Shown here: positions 1-8,751 of the stretch, piece after piece
Layout of the letters: each line of letters opens with the position of its first letter
Position numbering within the stretch: the stretch's first letter is position 1
Assembly: GCF_031585635.1 (NCBI RefSeq)
Contig: NZ_CP134197.1
Span: 620,001 to 684,000 of the forward strand
Origin: Paraburkholderia sp. FT54
Lineage (GTDB): Bacteria > Pseudomonadota > Gammaproteobacteria > Burkholderiales > Burkholderiaceae
DNA length: 64,000 nucleotides
Reading direction: 5' to 3'
The notes under the pieces: model-generated
Databases searched by the model: none
What the model was told of the DNA's origin: nothing
Seen by the model: the letters and a program-made list of their open reading frames with translations, nothing else
Program-made: the position numbers and the translations under genes

Positions 1-40
1 CGAAGCCTTGCATCAAGTCCAATAGAGATTGACTCATCAT
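1..40 (-). CDS. tctA: TctA, tripartite tricarboxylate transporter large subunit (5' end only)
   Basis: Only the first 13 codons lie in the window, running off the left edge. They read MMSQSLLDLMQGF, which fits the usual TctA start (a short acidic stretch followed by a QGF-like motif). The ATG is four bases downstream of the tctB stop, the normal tight tctB-tctA coupling. TctA is the multi-helix transport channel of these solute-binding-protein-dependent secondary carriers. The identification leans on the tctB neighbour. Confidence 0.6.
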   Translation of the reverse strand, partial: MMSQSLLDLMQGF

Positions 41-43
41 GAT

Positions 44-532
44 TCAACCCCAGGATAGCAATGGAAACTGCAGTTTCAACGCCCACCAGAACACGACGGT
101 GCAGATCGCACACATCGCGGCGGCGAGAATGAGCGCGCTGACCCAGGTGTTGTCCCGGTCCCCGAGTGCCGAAATGAACACGATCGCGAAGGTGGCGGGT
201 AACAGGCCGCCGTATCGGCCCAGCACGACGAAGGCGGCAATGCCTATCACGATGCAGCACCAGGCGCGCCATTCTGGCGGCGGCGCCGGTTCCGCAGTGG
301 CATGGGCGTCAGGGGCTTTGGCAGAAAATGCGATTGCGAGGCCGCACAGGACGAGAACGGTCCCCACTGCCACAGGGAAGAATCCCGAGCCCATGTGACT
401 CAGGCTGCCCACGTTATAGCCAAGCCCGGCATAGACCGAGCCGAGACCGAGCACGAGCATCAGGGCGCCCGCATAGAGATCTTTGTTATAGCGATGCAGA
501 AACCCGAATGCATGCGCCGTCTTGGTACTCAC
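44..532 (-). CDS. tctB: TctB family small membrane subunit of a tripartite tricarboxylate transporter
   Basis: The product has 162 residues and four predicted hydrophobic segments (roughly residues 20-38, 50-70, 90-120 and 130-155), the size and layout of TctB, the poorly conserved four-helix subunit of TTT carboxylate importers. An early GAL-containing helix and the Gly-rich loop GSLSHMGSGFFP are typical of the family. It runs into tctA at the window edge. The periplasmic binding protein TctC, often the first gene of such operons, is not upstream here, so it must lie elsewhere or beyond tctA. The substrate cannot be read from TctB. Confidence 0.85.
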   Translation of the reverse strand: MSTKTAHAFGFLHRYNKDLYAGALMLVLGLGSVYAGLGYNVGSLSHMGSGFFPVAVGTVLVLCGLAIAFSAKAPDAHATAEPAPPPEWRAWCCIVIGIAAFVVLGRYGGLLPATFAIVFISALGDRDNTWVSALILAAAMCAICTVVFWWALKLQFPLLSWG

Positions 533-1189
533 TTTACTTGTCTCCTGTAATTTGCCTTCGCGCCGGTTCTTTCCGGAGCTTGGGTACTGCTAAAACGCTG
601 TCTTTTTCGGCGTAGCGATTCACCTTCATTTTTTTAGGGTTGCCACGACCTGGTTTGTCCGGTTGCCCTACGCAACGGGTTCAACGGAGCTTTCCCGCTG
701 CTTCGCTGACGGGTCAAAGGTCCTTTGTGCGACGGTATTGAGAGGGACTCAGGCATCCGCGGTCGGGTCATGACATCGCGTGTCTTGAGGAATGACGGGA
801 CTTGAGATAAGGCGGCAGGTGGCGAACCTCGACGGCGCTGTGGAGCGGCGACAACGACACAGACTTGACGGTGGTCAACGAGCAGGGAAACAACGCGCAC
901 GAGATTTCCTATTGGTTCAATTTGGTTTAAAATAAACCCAAACGGAGCCATGCTAGCAATCGAATGTTTTCTCGTCAATCCACGAAGTGACCGTGGCCGG
1001 CGGCCTTGATCACGTTGGAGCTGTTGCCAGCACATCTTGGTTTGTGCTGGGCGCATTCGATTGCGAACGGTGATACCGGGGTGGCGAAAACCGGGCACAT
1101 CTGGCGGCGCGCGCGTGTGAAACCAATTTGTACCAACCTTGCAGTCATTGCCTTATGATTCGTGGAACCCGTTACAGCTTTTTTATCCA
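533..1189. other. Intergenic region between divergent tctB and GntR genes
   Basis: There is no convincing gene here. A 22-bp imperfect inverted repeat lies at 921-942 (arms TTTGGTTTA and TAAACCCAAA around AAA). A second short motif, TTGTACCAA, lies just upstream of the GntR gene near 1128-1137. Both are plausible operators for the adjacent GntR regulator, but this is inference. Confidence 0.4.
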
Positions 1190-1873
1190 ATGCCCGAACA
1201 TCCCGTTTCAGATCCGGTTTACACGCTCAAGGAAGCGCTGCTGTCCAACCTCCGCGATGGCCGTTGGCATGCGGGCGAACGCTTGCCCACCGAGCGGCAG
1301 ATGAGCGAGGCCTACGCGGTCGGCCGCTCGACTGTGCGACGCGCGCTGGCGCAGATGAAAGACATGGGTCTGATCACCCAGACCGTGGGCAGCGGTACTT
1401 ACGTGGCCGAGGATATTGAGCAAAAAATACCCAAGGCAGCCGAGCCACAAACTGTAGTAAGCCCTGCCGAGCTGATGGACGCACGGCTGATTTTCGAGCC
1501 GGGCCTGATCGACCTGGTGGTGCGCAATGGCACACCGGCCGATTTTGCAGCGATGGAAGCTTGTTGCCTGAGCGCGGAGCGGTCAAAGACGCTCGAGGAG
1601 TTCGAGCGTTGGGACGCCGAGTTTCATCACAAGATCGCGGAGGCCGCGCACAACAATTTCATGATCAGCGTCTTCAATCTGATTCTGAAAGTCCGCGAAC
1701 ATGGCGAATGGGGCTTGTTAAAAAAACGCAGCCTTACGCCTGAGCGAAGGCTCGCTTATCAGCGCGAGCACCGGCAATTGCTGGCAGCGCTCAAGGAACG
1801 CGATGCGGCCAGTGCACGCGATTTCATGGTCGCGCACCTGGTGAACGTACGGCACAATCTTTTCGACTTTTGA
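1190..1873 (+). CDS. GntR-family (FadR-type) transcriptional regulator
   Basis: The N-terminal winged helix (about residues 8-75) contains the GntR signature: LPTERQMSEAY, then GRSTVRRALAQMKDMGLI and GSGTYV. The C-terminal domain is an all-helical FCD effector domain with acidic and histidine positions (residues around D146, H150 and H199) that usually bind a metal and a carboxylate ligand. The open frame begins at 1139, but the ATG at 1190 gives the normal FadR-type length and places the helix-turn-helix properly. It is divergent from tctBA and convergent with the MFS gene, so it may control either. A role in carboxylate or sugar-acid catabolism is usual for this subfamily; the ligand is unknown. 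Confidence 0.85.
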   Translation: MPEHPVSDPVYTLKEALLSNLRDGRWHAGERLPTERQMSEAYAVGRSTVRRALAQMKDMGLITQTVGSGTYVAEDIEQKIPKAAEPQTVVSPAELMDARLIFEPGLIDLVVRNGTPADFAAMEACCLSAERSKTLEEFERWDAEFHHKIAEAAHNNFMISVFNLILKVREHGEWGLLKKRSLTPERRLAYQREHRQLLAALKERDAASARDFMVAHLVNVRHNLFDF

Positions 1874-1924
1874 CACGTGGCGGACAGTCTCGATCCGGCG
1901 AGCTTCAGCCGCCGGCGAGTTCAC

Positions 1925-3250
1925 TCAGCGGGTGCCCATTTCATGCTGGTTCACGGGCATGACAACTTGTTTCTCCACCACCGCCGGCGCCGTCTCGCGC
2001 ATGGACAACGCGCACAAGCTGGAGACGACTCCAAGCAGTGAAAACATGATGGCAGGTCCCATCCAGCCAACGACGCCAAACAGTCCGGTGGCGATGAACG
2101 GCAGCAGTCCCGCCACGACCGACGCCCCGTTGTAGCCAAGCGAAATCCCTGACGAGCGCACATTGGCGGGAAACTGCTCGGAGAACCAACTGGATTCGAC
2201 GGCAAAGATAGGATCGTGGCTGAACAGCAGCGACAGCGATACCGCCGTAATGACCATGACGCCCGCGCCAGTGTTGATCAACAGGAACATCGGCACGCCG
2301 AAGATGATCGTGAACAATGAGCCAAACAGGAAAAGCGGGCGTCGTCCCAGTCTGTCACTCAACGCGCCGTACAACAGATGGCTGCCGAGACCGATGGCCG
2401 AGCCGATCATCGTCCCCCACAGCACGTTCTCTTTGCTCGTCACATGCGCCAGCATCACGTACGACAGCATGAAGCTGGTCGTGATGTAATAGCCCCCCGT
2501 TTCCGCCAGGCGCAATCCGATGATCTTCAGGATCATCCGCCAGTCGCTGCGGATCACCTGCAGCGCGGGCTGCTTGACGATCGTGTCGCTGGCCTTGATG
2601 GCCTCGAATGCAGGCGACTCCTTGACGCTCAAACGGATGAAAATGCCAATCGCCACCATCGCGAATGACACAAGGAACGGCGCCCGCCATACCCAGTTTC
2701 CTTCAAACAGATGCGACGACAGCAGGAACGCACCGTTGGCGAGCAGCAGTCCGAGCGGAATTCCAACCTGTGGCACAGCGCCGAAGAAGCCTCGACGTCT
2801 AGCCGGAGCATGCTCACACGCCATCAACACCGCCCCGCCCCATTCGGCGCCGAAGCCGATGCCTTGCACCATTCGCAACACAATCAGCAGGACCGGCGCC
2901 AGCACGCCGGCCTGCTCGTAGGTCGGCAACGCGCCGATCAGCACCGTTGCGGCTCCCATCGCGAGCAGCGACCAGAACAGCACGGTCTTGCGACCCAAAC
3001 GATCACCGAAATGGCCAGCAAGGTAGCCGCCGAACGGACGCATCAGGAAGCCGACAGCAAGCGTGGCGAACGCCGCGAGAATGCCAATGATCGGATCGTT
3101 GGTATGAAAAAATATCTTGCCGAACCATCCGGCGGCGGCGGTGCCGTAGATGAAGAAGTCATAACTTTCCACCGCCGAACCGATCATCGAGGCAAAGGAG
3201 ACCTTGATCGGGTTGTCCCTCGCGGCAAGCGTCGTAGTAGAGGTACTCAT
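1925..3250 (-). CDS. MFS transporter, metabolite:H+ symporter (MHS) family
   Basis: A 441-residue, 12-helix permease. The start (SFASMIGSAVESYDFFIYGTA) and the loop GHFGDRLGRKTVLF between helices 2 and 3 are hallmarks of the MHS branch (ShiA, KgtP and ProP relatives), as is LRMVQGIGFGAEWGGAVLMACEHAP. These proteins import small carboxylates, sugar acids or compatible solutes with protons. It lies downstream of a dehydrogenase and a split transketolase on the same strand (77-bp gap) and probably supplies their substrate. The actual substrate is not predictable from sequence. Confidence 0.85.
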   Translation of the reverse strand: MSTSTTTLAARDNPIKVSFASMIGSAVESYDFFIYGTAAAGWFGKIFFHTNDPIIGILAAFATLAVGFLMRPFGGYLAGHFGDRLGRKTVLFWSLLAMGAATVLIGALPTYEQAGVLAPVLLIVLRMVQGIGFGAEWGGAVLMACEHAPARRRGFFGAVPQVGIPLGLLLANGAFLLSSHLFEGNWVWRAPFLVSFAMVAIGIFIRLSVKESPAFEAIKASDTIVKQPALQVIRSDWRMILKIIGLRLAETGGYYITTSFMLSYVMLAHVTSKENVLWGTMIGSAIGLGSHLLYGALSDRLGRRPLFLFGSLFTIIFGVPMFLLINTGAGVMVITAVSLSLLFSHDPIFAVESSWFSEQFPANVRSSGISLGYNGASVVAGLLPFIATGLFGVVGWMGPAIMFSLLGVVSSLCALSMRETAPAVVEKQVVMPVNQHEMGTR

Positions 3251-3326
3251 GGCAGTTGTCTCCGGATCGTTTTATTAAGTCAGAAATCGTGCCGTGCCGA
3301 GGCGACGGCCATTGCGCGCCAGTCTC

Positions 3327-4175
3327 TCAGCGCCAGGTTTCGATCACGCGGCTATCGTCCCGTGTGCCGAGGCCGGCGTCGGCAGCCTGGTGGTAGCGGG
3401 TATTGGCCACTGCGAGCAGCGGTACGTCCGCGCCGCAACCCTCAGCCGCGGCTGCAACCAGATCGCTGTCCTTGACGAAAATATTGATCGCGCTTGTCAC
3501 GTTGACGTCGGTGCCGGCCAACATCCTCGGCCCGCGATCGGACAACATCCACGAACCCGCCGCGCCTTTCTCGATCAGTTCGAGCACCGCGGCAGGCTCG
3601 AGGCCGAGCGAACTGGCCAGATGCAAGGCCTCGGCGGCGGCAACGATATGCACCGAGCACAAATGCTGGTTCACCACCTTGATGCTCTGACCGTCGCCGA
3701 GGTTTTCGCCCGTAACGCGCACGCTGCCCATTGCATCGAGCACCGGACGCAACGCGCTGATGTCGTCCTGGTTGCCGGCGGCAAAGATGACCAATTCGCC
3801 CGTCCTCGCCCGCGCGACGCCGCCCGTCACGGGCGCATCGACCACACGCGCACCCGCCTCGCGCAACCGCGCTCCCTGTTCACGCACGCTCACCGGGCCG
3901 ACGGTCGACATGATGATCCAGCGCTGCCCGGCCACTGCTTCGCTTACGCCGTCGATCAACGAAGCCAGTTGCGCAGGCGTTGCGACCATGGCGACAACGA
4001 CCTCGGCGGCCGGTGCCGCATCGAACAGGCCGACGGCGTCGAGGCCGCTTGCTCGCGCGACGTCGCGCGCATGGCTCGAAAGATCGACGCCCGTCACGCT
4101 ATGGCCCGCGTTTTGAACTTGCAACGCCATCGGCAGACCGATCGCACCGATACCCACAAAGGTTACCTTCATCAT
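3327..4175 (-). CDS. NAD(P)-dependent beta-hydroxyacid dehydrogenase (3-hydroxyisobutyrate dehydrogenase family)
   Basis: The 282-residue product starts with a Rossmann dinucleotide loop GIGAIGLPMA (Gly8, Gly10, Gly13). It has the family substrate motif DAPVTGG near residue 115 and the catalytic lysine segment SIKVVNQHL near residue 165. The family oxidises beta-hydroxyacids such as 3-hydroxyisobutyrate, tartronate semialdehyde precursors or sulfolactate-like compounds. It is six bases downstream of the transketolase C-terminal subunit gene and clearly in the same operon. The start could be the first or second of two consecutive ATG codons. The substrate is unknown. Confidence 0.85.
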   Translation of the reverse strand: MMKVTFVGIGAIGLPMALQVQNAGHSVTGVDLSSHARDVARASGLDAVGLFDAAPAAEVVVAMVATPAQLASLIDGVSEAVAGQRWIIMSTVGPVSVREQGARLREAGARVVDAPVTGGVARARTGELVIFAAGNQDDISALRPVLDAMGSVRVTGENLGDGQSIKVVNQHLCSVHIVAAAEALHLASSLGLEPAAVLELIEKGAAGSWMLSDRGPRMLAGTDVNVTSAINIFVKDSDLVAAAAEGCGADVPLLAVANTRYHQAADAGLGTRDDSRVIETWR

Positions 4176-4181
4176 GTCCGC

Positions 4182-5183
4182 CTACTTGAGCCAGTGTTTT
4201 ATGTTCCCGACGATCGATGAAGTCGAGATGCCATAGCGGTCGTGCAGCGTCGGGAGGGCACCCGCGTCGAGGAACTGATCGGGAAGCGCGATTTGCCGGA
4301 ACTCGGGCATAACACGCGCGCGCATCAGCGCGATGGCGACGGCTTCGCCAAGCCCGCCGATACAGCTATGGTTCTCCGCAACGATCACGAGCCGGCCCGG
4401 CCGTTTGCATTGTTCGATGATGGTGGCTTCGTCGAGCGGTTTGATCGTCGGGACGTGCAACACGGCGACGCTGGCCGATCCGTCATCCAGCGCCTGCGCG
4501 GCTTCGAGCGCGCGCATGGTCATGATGCCGGACGAGACGATCAGCACATCGGCGCCGTCGCGCAGCAGCTTGGCTTTGCCCAGTTCGAACGTGTAGTCGT
4601 AGTCGTCGAGCACGACCGGCACCTTGCCACGCAACAAGCGCATATACACGGGGCCGTTATGGGCCGCAATCGCGGCGACAGCTTGCTCGGTATCGAGCGC
4701 GTCGCACGGATCGACGATGGTCAGTCCCGGAATGCCGCGCATCAGCGCGATATCTTCGGTTGCCTGGTGGCTCGGACCATAGCCCGTCGTCAGCCCCGGT
4801 AAAGCGGCGCATATCTTGACGTTGAGGTTCTCCTCGGCAATCACCTGATGGATGAAATCGTAGGCGCGGCGGGTCGCGAACACCGCGTAGGTCGTAGCGA
4901 ACGGAATGAAGCCCTCCTTGGCCATGCCGCCCGCCGCGCCCATCAGAAGCTGCTCAGCCATGCCCATCTGGAAAAAGCGCTTGGGAAACGCGTTTGCGAA
5001 AATGTGCAGGTCCGTGTACTTCGACAGATCGGCGGACATGCCCACGATATTCGGACGCTTCTCGGCCTCGGCCACGAGCGCATGTCCAAACGGCGCCGGG
5101 CGTGTGCTTTGCCCTTCCGATGCGATCGACGCTATCATCGCGGACGTGGTCAAACGGGGCTTCTTTTCAGTGACGGCGCTCAT
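4182..5183 (-). CDS. Transketolase, C-terminal (pyrimidine-binding) subunit
   Basis: About 333 residues from the ATG at 5183, which overlaps the stop of the upstream N-terminal subunit gene (ATGA), so the two are translationally coupled. The open frame extends further upstream but would overlap that gene heavily. Visible motifs are MAEQLLMGAAGGMAKEGFIPFATTYAVFATRRAYD (the pyrimidine-binding core with its glutamate) and the transketolase C-terminal domain from about residue 190. Split transketolases move two-carbon units between ketoses and aldoses with thiamine diphosphate and usually serve dedicated sugar or sugar-acid pathways rather than the housekeeping pentose-phosphate route. Confidence 0.88.
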   Translation of the reverse strand: MSAVTEKKPRLTTSAMIASIASEGQSTRPAPFGHALVAEAEKRPNIVGMSADLSKYTDLHIFANAFPKRFFQMGMAEQLLMGAAGGMAKEGFIPFATTYAVFATRRAYDFIHQVIAEENLNVKICAALPGLTTGYGPSHQATEDIALMRGIPGLTIVDPCDALDTEQAVAAIAAHNGPVYMRLLRGKVPVVLDDYDYTFELGKAKLLRDGADVLIVSSGIMTMRALEAAQALDDGSASVAVLHVPTIKPLDEATIIEQCKRPGRLVIVAENHSCIGGLGEAVAIALMRARVMPEFRQIALPDQFLDAGALPTLHDRYGISTSSIVGNIKHWLK

Positions 5184-6067
5184 GAGCGATCTCCTTGCGT
5201 GTGGTTCTGATCGAGCACGGCAATCGCTTGCTGCCACTCTTCCTGATCTACGCGGATGAAGTGATTCTTCTCGCGTGCTTCGAGAAACGGCACACCCTTG
5301 CCCATCAGCGTGTCGCAGAGAATTACCCGCGGCTTCTCATCAGTCAGCGCACGCGCCCGATCGAATGCGCCGATCACAGCGTCGAGATCGTTGCCGTCCA
5401 CACGTTCAACGTGCCAGCCGAAAGCCAGCCATTTGTCCACGAGCGGTTCGAACGCGAGGATGTCGTGCGAGGGACCGTCCGCCTGCTGACGGTTGATATC
5501 GACGAGCACGATCAGGTTGGAAAGCCGATGATGTGCTGCGGAGAGCGCCGCTTCCCACGTCGCGCCTTCGTCGAGTTCGCCGTCGGACATCGAGTTGTAG
5601 ACGAAGGCAGGATTGCCTTTGAGGCGCAGGCCGAGCGCCATGCCCACGGCGATCGTCATGCCTTGACCGAGCGAGCCGCCTGACATTTCCATACCCGGTG
5701 TGTAGGTCGCCATGCCCGACATGGGCAGGCGGCTGTCGTCCGAGCCATAGGTTTCAAGTTCGGTCTCCTCGATGATGCCGGCTTCGATCAGCGCGGCATA
5801 AAGGGCGATCGCATAGTGTCCGTGCGACAGCAGGAACCGGTCGCGCTCTTCCCATTCGGGATCGTCCGGACGAATTTTCATGGCGTGGCACCAGGCGACG
5901 GCGAGCACGTCGGCGAGGCCGAGTGCCTGGCCGATATAGCCTTGCCCCTGGACTTCGCCCATACGTAGAGCAAAGCGGCGAATCCGGTATGCGTGGTGCG
6001 CGAGGTTGGCGTGGGGATCGGCTGGCGTGTCGGCGGCCGCCCGCGTTGAGTCGGTGATGGGTGTCAT
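5180..6067 (-). CDS. Transketolase, N-terminal (thiamine diphosphate-binding) subunit
   Basis: About 295 residues. The ATG at 6067 follows a GGAG ribosome site; an upstream in-frame start exists but lacks family similarity. The segment MSDGELDEGATWEA...LIVLVDINRQQADG is the thiamine diphosphate/Mg binding motif, with Ser replacing the first Gly of the usual GDG, a substitution I believe is common in catabolic split transketolases. It is the first gene of the minus-strand cluster with the C-terminal subunit, dehydrogenase and MFS gene, and is divergent from a LysR regulator 175 bp away. Confidence 0.88.
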   Translation of the reverse strand: MTPITDSTRAAADTPADPHANLAHHAYRIRRFALRMGEVQGQGYIGQALGLADVLAVAWCHAMKIRPDDPEWEERDRFLLSHGHYAIALYAALIEAGIIEETELETYGSDDSRLPMSGMATYTPGMEMSGGSLGQGMTIAVGMALGLRLKGNPAFVYNSMSDGELDEGATWEAALSAAHHRLSNLIVLVDINRQQADGPSHDILAFEPLVDKWLAFGWHVERVDGNDLDAVIGAFDRARALTDEKPRVILCDTLMGKGVPFLEAREKNHFIRVDQEEWQQAIAVLDQNHTQGDRS

Positions 6068-6242
6068 GTCTCCGTCCTGGTACTTTTCGGAATGTCTGTG
6101 CCCGGTGCGCCGCCGTATCTGGCGGCGACAGGTGCGTTTCATTCATCAGTAGTCGATCAATTCGACGCAGAGCCAGAGTATCATTGGGTAAAACGGCCTG
6201 ACAAAAGAAAGGATTGCACCTATTAATGAATGGAATTCACGC

Positions 6243-7157
6243 ATGAAGTCGGTCCGCAAACTGCCGCTGCCATTCCTGCGCGTCTTCGAGGCGGCCGGTC
6301 GCACCGCGTCGTTCGCGACGGCCGCCGACGAACTCGATCTGTCGCCGAGCGCGGTGAGCCACTCGATCCGCAAACTCGAAGAGACGTTGAATCTGCGATT
6401 GTTTCAGCGCAGTACGCGCGAGGTGAAACTCACCCGCGAGGGGGCGATCCTGCTTGAGCACGTGCAGCGAGGCATGGACGAGATGCGGCGCGGACTCGCG
6501 CTCGTCGCGACCGACGGACCGACTCCGCTGCGCCTGCACACGGCGCCTAGTTTCGCCACGCAGTGGCTGCTGCCCAGACTATCGGGTTTCGTCCGCGAAA
6601 ATCCGAACATCGACTTGCGTTTTTCCGCGAGCACCGATTACGCGCGCTTCGAAAACGATGATTTCGACCTCGACATCGTGTACGGCGAGCCGAAGCCATC
6701 CGCGCATGAAAAGATTCCGCTAGCGCTGGAGAAGCTCACGCCGTTGTGCACGCCGGACCTTGCCGCGCAGATCCGCAGCCCCGAAGACCTGTATGCGCAC
6801 ACGCTAATTCAATGCGACGTCCAGATGTTCCAGTGGAGAGGCTGGTTTGAAGCTAACGATCTGAGCCCGCCCAGCCACTACGGCCTGCACTTCGACCGCA
6901 GTTCGATGGCTATCGCGGCGGCGGTCGACGGACTCGGCGTCGTGCTCGAATCGACGCTACTGGCCGATCGCGAATTGAAGAATGGGAAGTTGGCGTGCCC
7001 GCTGCTCGGGCGTACGCGTGAAGTGCCCTATGTCGGGCACTACCTCGTCTATCCGAAACGGGCTCACTATCACCAGGCGTTTGACACTTTCAAGACCTGG
7101 CTGCTCAAGGAGTTGAGAATCGATCACCCCGGTCTAGACGACGAGACAGAGTCTTGA
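6243..7157 (+). CDS. LysR-family transcriptional regulator (GcvA-like)
   Basis: The 304-residue product begins RKLPLPFLRVFEAAGRTASF, the signature of the GcvA branch. The helix-turn-helix follows (ATAADELDLSPSAVSHSIRKLE, residues 22-43), then a periplasmic-binding-protein-like effector domain from residue 90. It is divergently transcribed from the transketolase operon across a 175-bp gap, the classic LysR arrangement, so it most likely controls that operon with a pathway intermediate as co-inducer. The ligand is unknown. Confidence 0.88.
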   Translation: MKSVRKLPLPFLRVFEAAGRTASFATAADELDLSPSAVSHSIRKLEETLNLRLFQRSTREVKLTREGAILLEHVQRGMDEMRRGLALVATDGPTPLRLHTAPSFATQWLLPRLSGFVRENPNIDLRFSASTDYARFENDDFDLDIVYGEPKPSAHEKIPLALEKLTPLCTPDLAAQIRSPEDLYAHTLIQCDVQMFQWRGWFEANDLSPPSHYGLHFDRSSMAIAAAVDGLGVVLESTLLADRELKNGKLACPLLGRTREVPYVGHYLVYPKRAHYHQAFDTFKTWLLKELRIDHPGLDDETES

Positions 7158-7235
7158 GCGCCCTCTTCTTCGCATGCATACGCCGCTCAGCGTCGCAGTG
7201 GTCGGTGTCTCTTCGTGGACGGCAAACGTAACCGG

Positions 7236-7412
7236 TCGTGGTCTTCGAGATCACGCTCCACGAACCGGAACTGATGGCCCGGATGCAATCCGTGCGCGTG
7301 CCCCGCACACTGCCTGTTGTGCGCGGCCGCAGATGAAGTGTGGCGGCTGATCGCCGCAACGGGCAACGTCAAGCATCAGACGGCCCTTTCGGTCGTCTAT
7401 GGCACTGGAAGA
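7236..7412 (+). pseudogene. Remnant of a tyrosine recombinase/integrase
   Basis: Two frames together spell part of an IS-associated tyrosine integrase: VVFEITLHEPELMARMQ and RVPRTLPVV in one frame, then VWRLIAATGNVKHQTALSVVYGTG in another. The second piece matches the well-known segment before the first catalytic arginine of these enzymes. A frameshift near 7325 separates the pieces, and everything after VVYGTG, including the catalytic residues, is missing. The fragment is dead and marks an old mobile insertion. Confidence 0.65.
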
Positions 7413-7914
7413 CATTTCATTGTTGAAACGCCCCCGACCGACTGGCGCGACCAGCAGGCCCTCGGCTTCGCTCGTGCGGCGCAGGCGCTTTCGATCAGCA
7501 GATTTGGCACCGGGCCATGGCCAGACGATGAGTTGAAGAAGCAGGCATCGTGGCAATACCGTCATTTCTACGGTGCGAGATAGGCCCGTCGTCGTCGACG
7601 TATTCCCCGGTGCCGTTTAGCAAGCGAGCGATTGTCTGAGGTCGAGCCGGATGGCTATTCCGGGCGACGACGCGGCTGACATGACCCGCGCACGAGGGTC
7701 CGCGGTCTGGGACGGAGCCCATGTTCGAACGTCCGGGGTGAAAGCGTGGGTCAACGTTCGTAGCTGACCGAACTCGGTCCGAGACATACCTCGAACGTTG
7801 AAAAGGAGAGCCGTGGGGTGGTCTGCAGCCCACGGGATCAGCGCTGCGCTGCAATGCGACGCGCGGTTGCTGCGCGCTAAGTCTGAGGAGGTCCGTAGTG
7901 GCTCCGGAGGCTTC
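7413..7914. other. Non-coding stretch after integrase remnant
   Basis: No supported gene. Overlapping open frames on both strands lack recognisable domains and ribosome sites. The sequence changes character abruptly at the end of the integrase similarity, suggesting a junction of unrelated DNA. Confidence 0.3.
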
Positions 7915-8223
7915 TCACTTGGGCTGCAACTGCTTGCACTCCGTTTCGAACCAATGGTCGACCAGGCGCTGCGCCGCGTGTAGATTCGCTGGGTAGTGTG
8001 GGTCGTCGTGCCACGGTGACGGGTTGTAGCCCGCTTTCCTCAGGGCCGAAAGCTCGCTTTGGTGTTGCGACTTCGTCCGGGGCGCGTTGCTTCTAATCTC
8101 GGCCAGGTCACGGCACTCCGTTGGGCTCAGATGTGGCCCGCTATGTGGCGCGCCGGCGGCATATCCAGTCAGCAGGAGCGCCAACGCAGCAAGCGCCGAG
8201 CAGTTTCTCGCGAGGTTTTCCAT
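7915..8223 (-). CDS. DUF4148-type small exported protein
   Basis: A 102-residue product with an N-terminal signal-like hydrophobic segment (residues 8-25, ending TGYAAGAP). The conserved DUF4148 block lies near the C terminus: SELSALRKAGYNPS, then HYPANLHAAQRLV. DUF4148 proteins are small periplasmic proteins of unknown function, very numerous in Burkholderiales. This one has two cysteines (near residues 37 and 97) that could form a disulphide. It stands alone among mobile-element debris. Confidence 0.75.
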   Translation of the reverse strand: MENLARNCSALAALALLLTGYAAGAPHSGPHLSPTECRDLAEIRSNAPRTKSQHQSELSALRKAGYNPSPWHDDPHYPANLHAAQRLVDHWFETECKQLQPK

Positions 8224-8751
8224 AGCGCATCTCCACGGGTCCGATTGGTGCGACGCGGACGGTGCGATGCCGCCGGTCGCGCGTGACTTCCGCGTTTATT
8301 TTGCCTTAGTCCAGTCACTGAAAGAAGGCGCACTGTACAAAGCGACGATCGCCGATCGAGAGTTTTGTGCGAAAGGCATCGACCAACCCGTTGCCGCCGC
8401 TCAGCCACAAGCGGCGCGGAAGGCACTTTCCACGGTACAACGGCCATTCATCCTGCCTTGCTGACTGGCGCGGGGATCGGCCAACTTCGACATTCGGAGG
8501 TGGCCAACAGCCAAGGTTTGCCAGCTCCTCGCTCCGGGAATGTCATCCGGGTTCCATGCCGCATTGACACTCGTTAGGTGGATGCTCAGCTTACCCGACG
8601 ACGGGGCATCCTTAGCTGGTTATGTGTCGTTTCCCAAAATGAGGCAGCTTTCTGCCGAACTATTGATAGGACGCCGCGGCTCGCCAGAGCAGCAGACCGA
8701 GTACGAGCACTACGGTCACCCAATACTCAGTCAGTAACACAATCTCAACAT
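8224..8751. other. Intergenic region without recognisable gene
   Basis: Short frames on both strands have no family resemblance. A hydrophobic run (TEYWVTVVLVLGLLLW, reverse strand, about 8668-8715) resembles a lone transmembrane helix but lacks a start codon and ribosome site in its own frame, so it is not called as a gene. Confidence 0.3.

Noticed and set aside
2711..3475. 254-codon plus-strand frame
   Set aside because: Lies opposite the MFS gene, whose protein features are unmistakable.
4182..6067. Assignment of the split transketolase to a sulfo-sugar or apiose pathway
   Set aside because: No pathway-specific partner (isomerase, kinase, sulfo-enzyme) is present, so only a generic call is justified.
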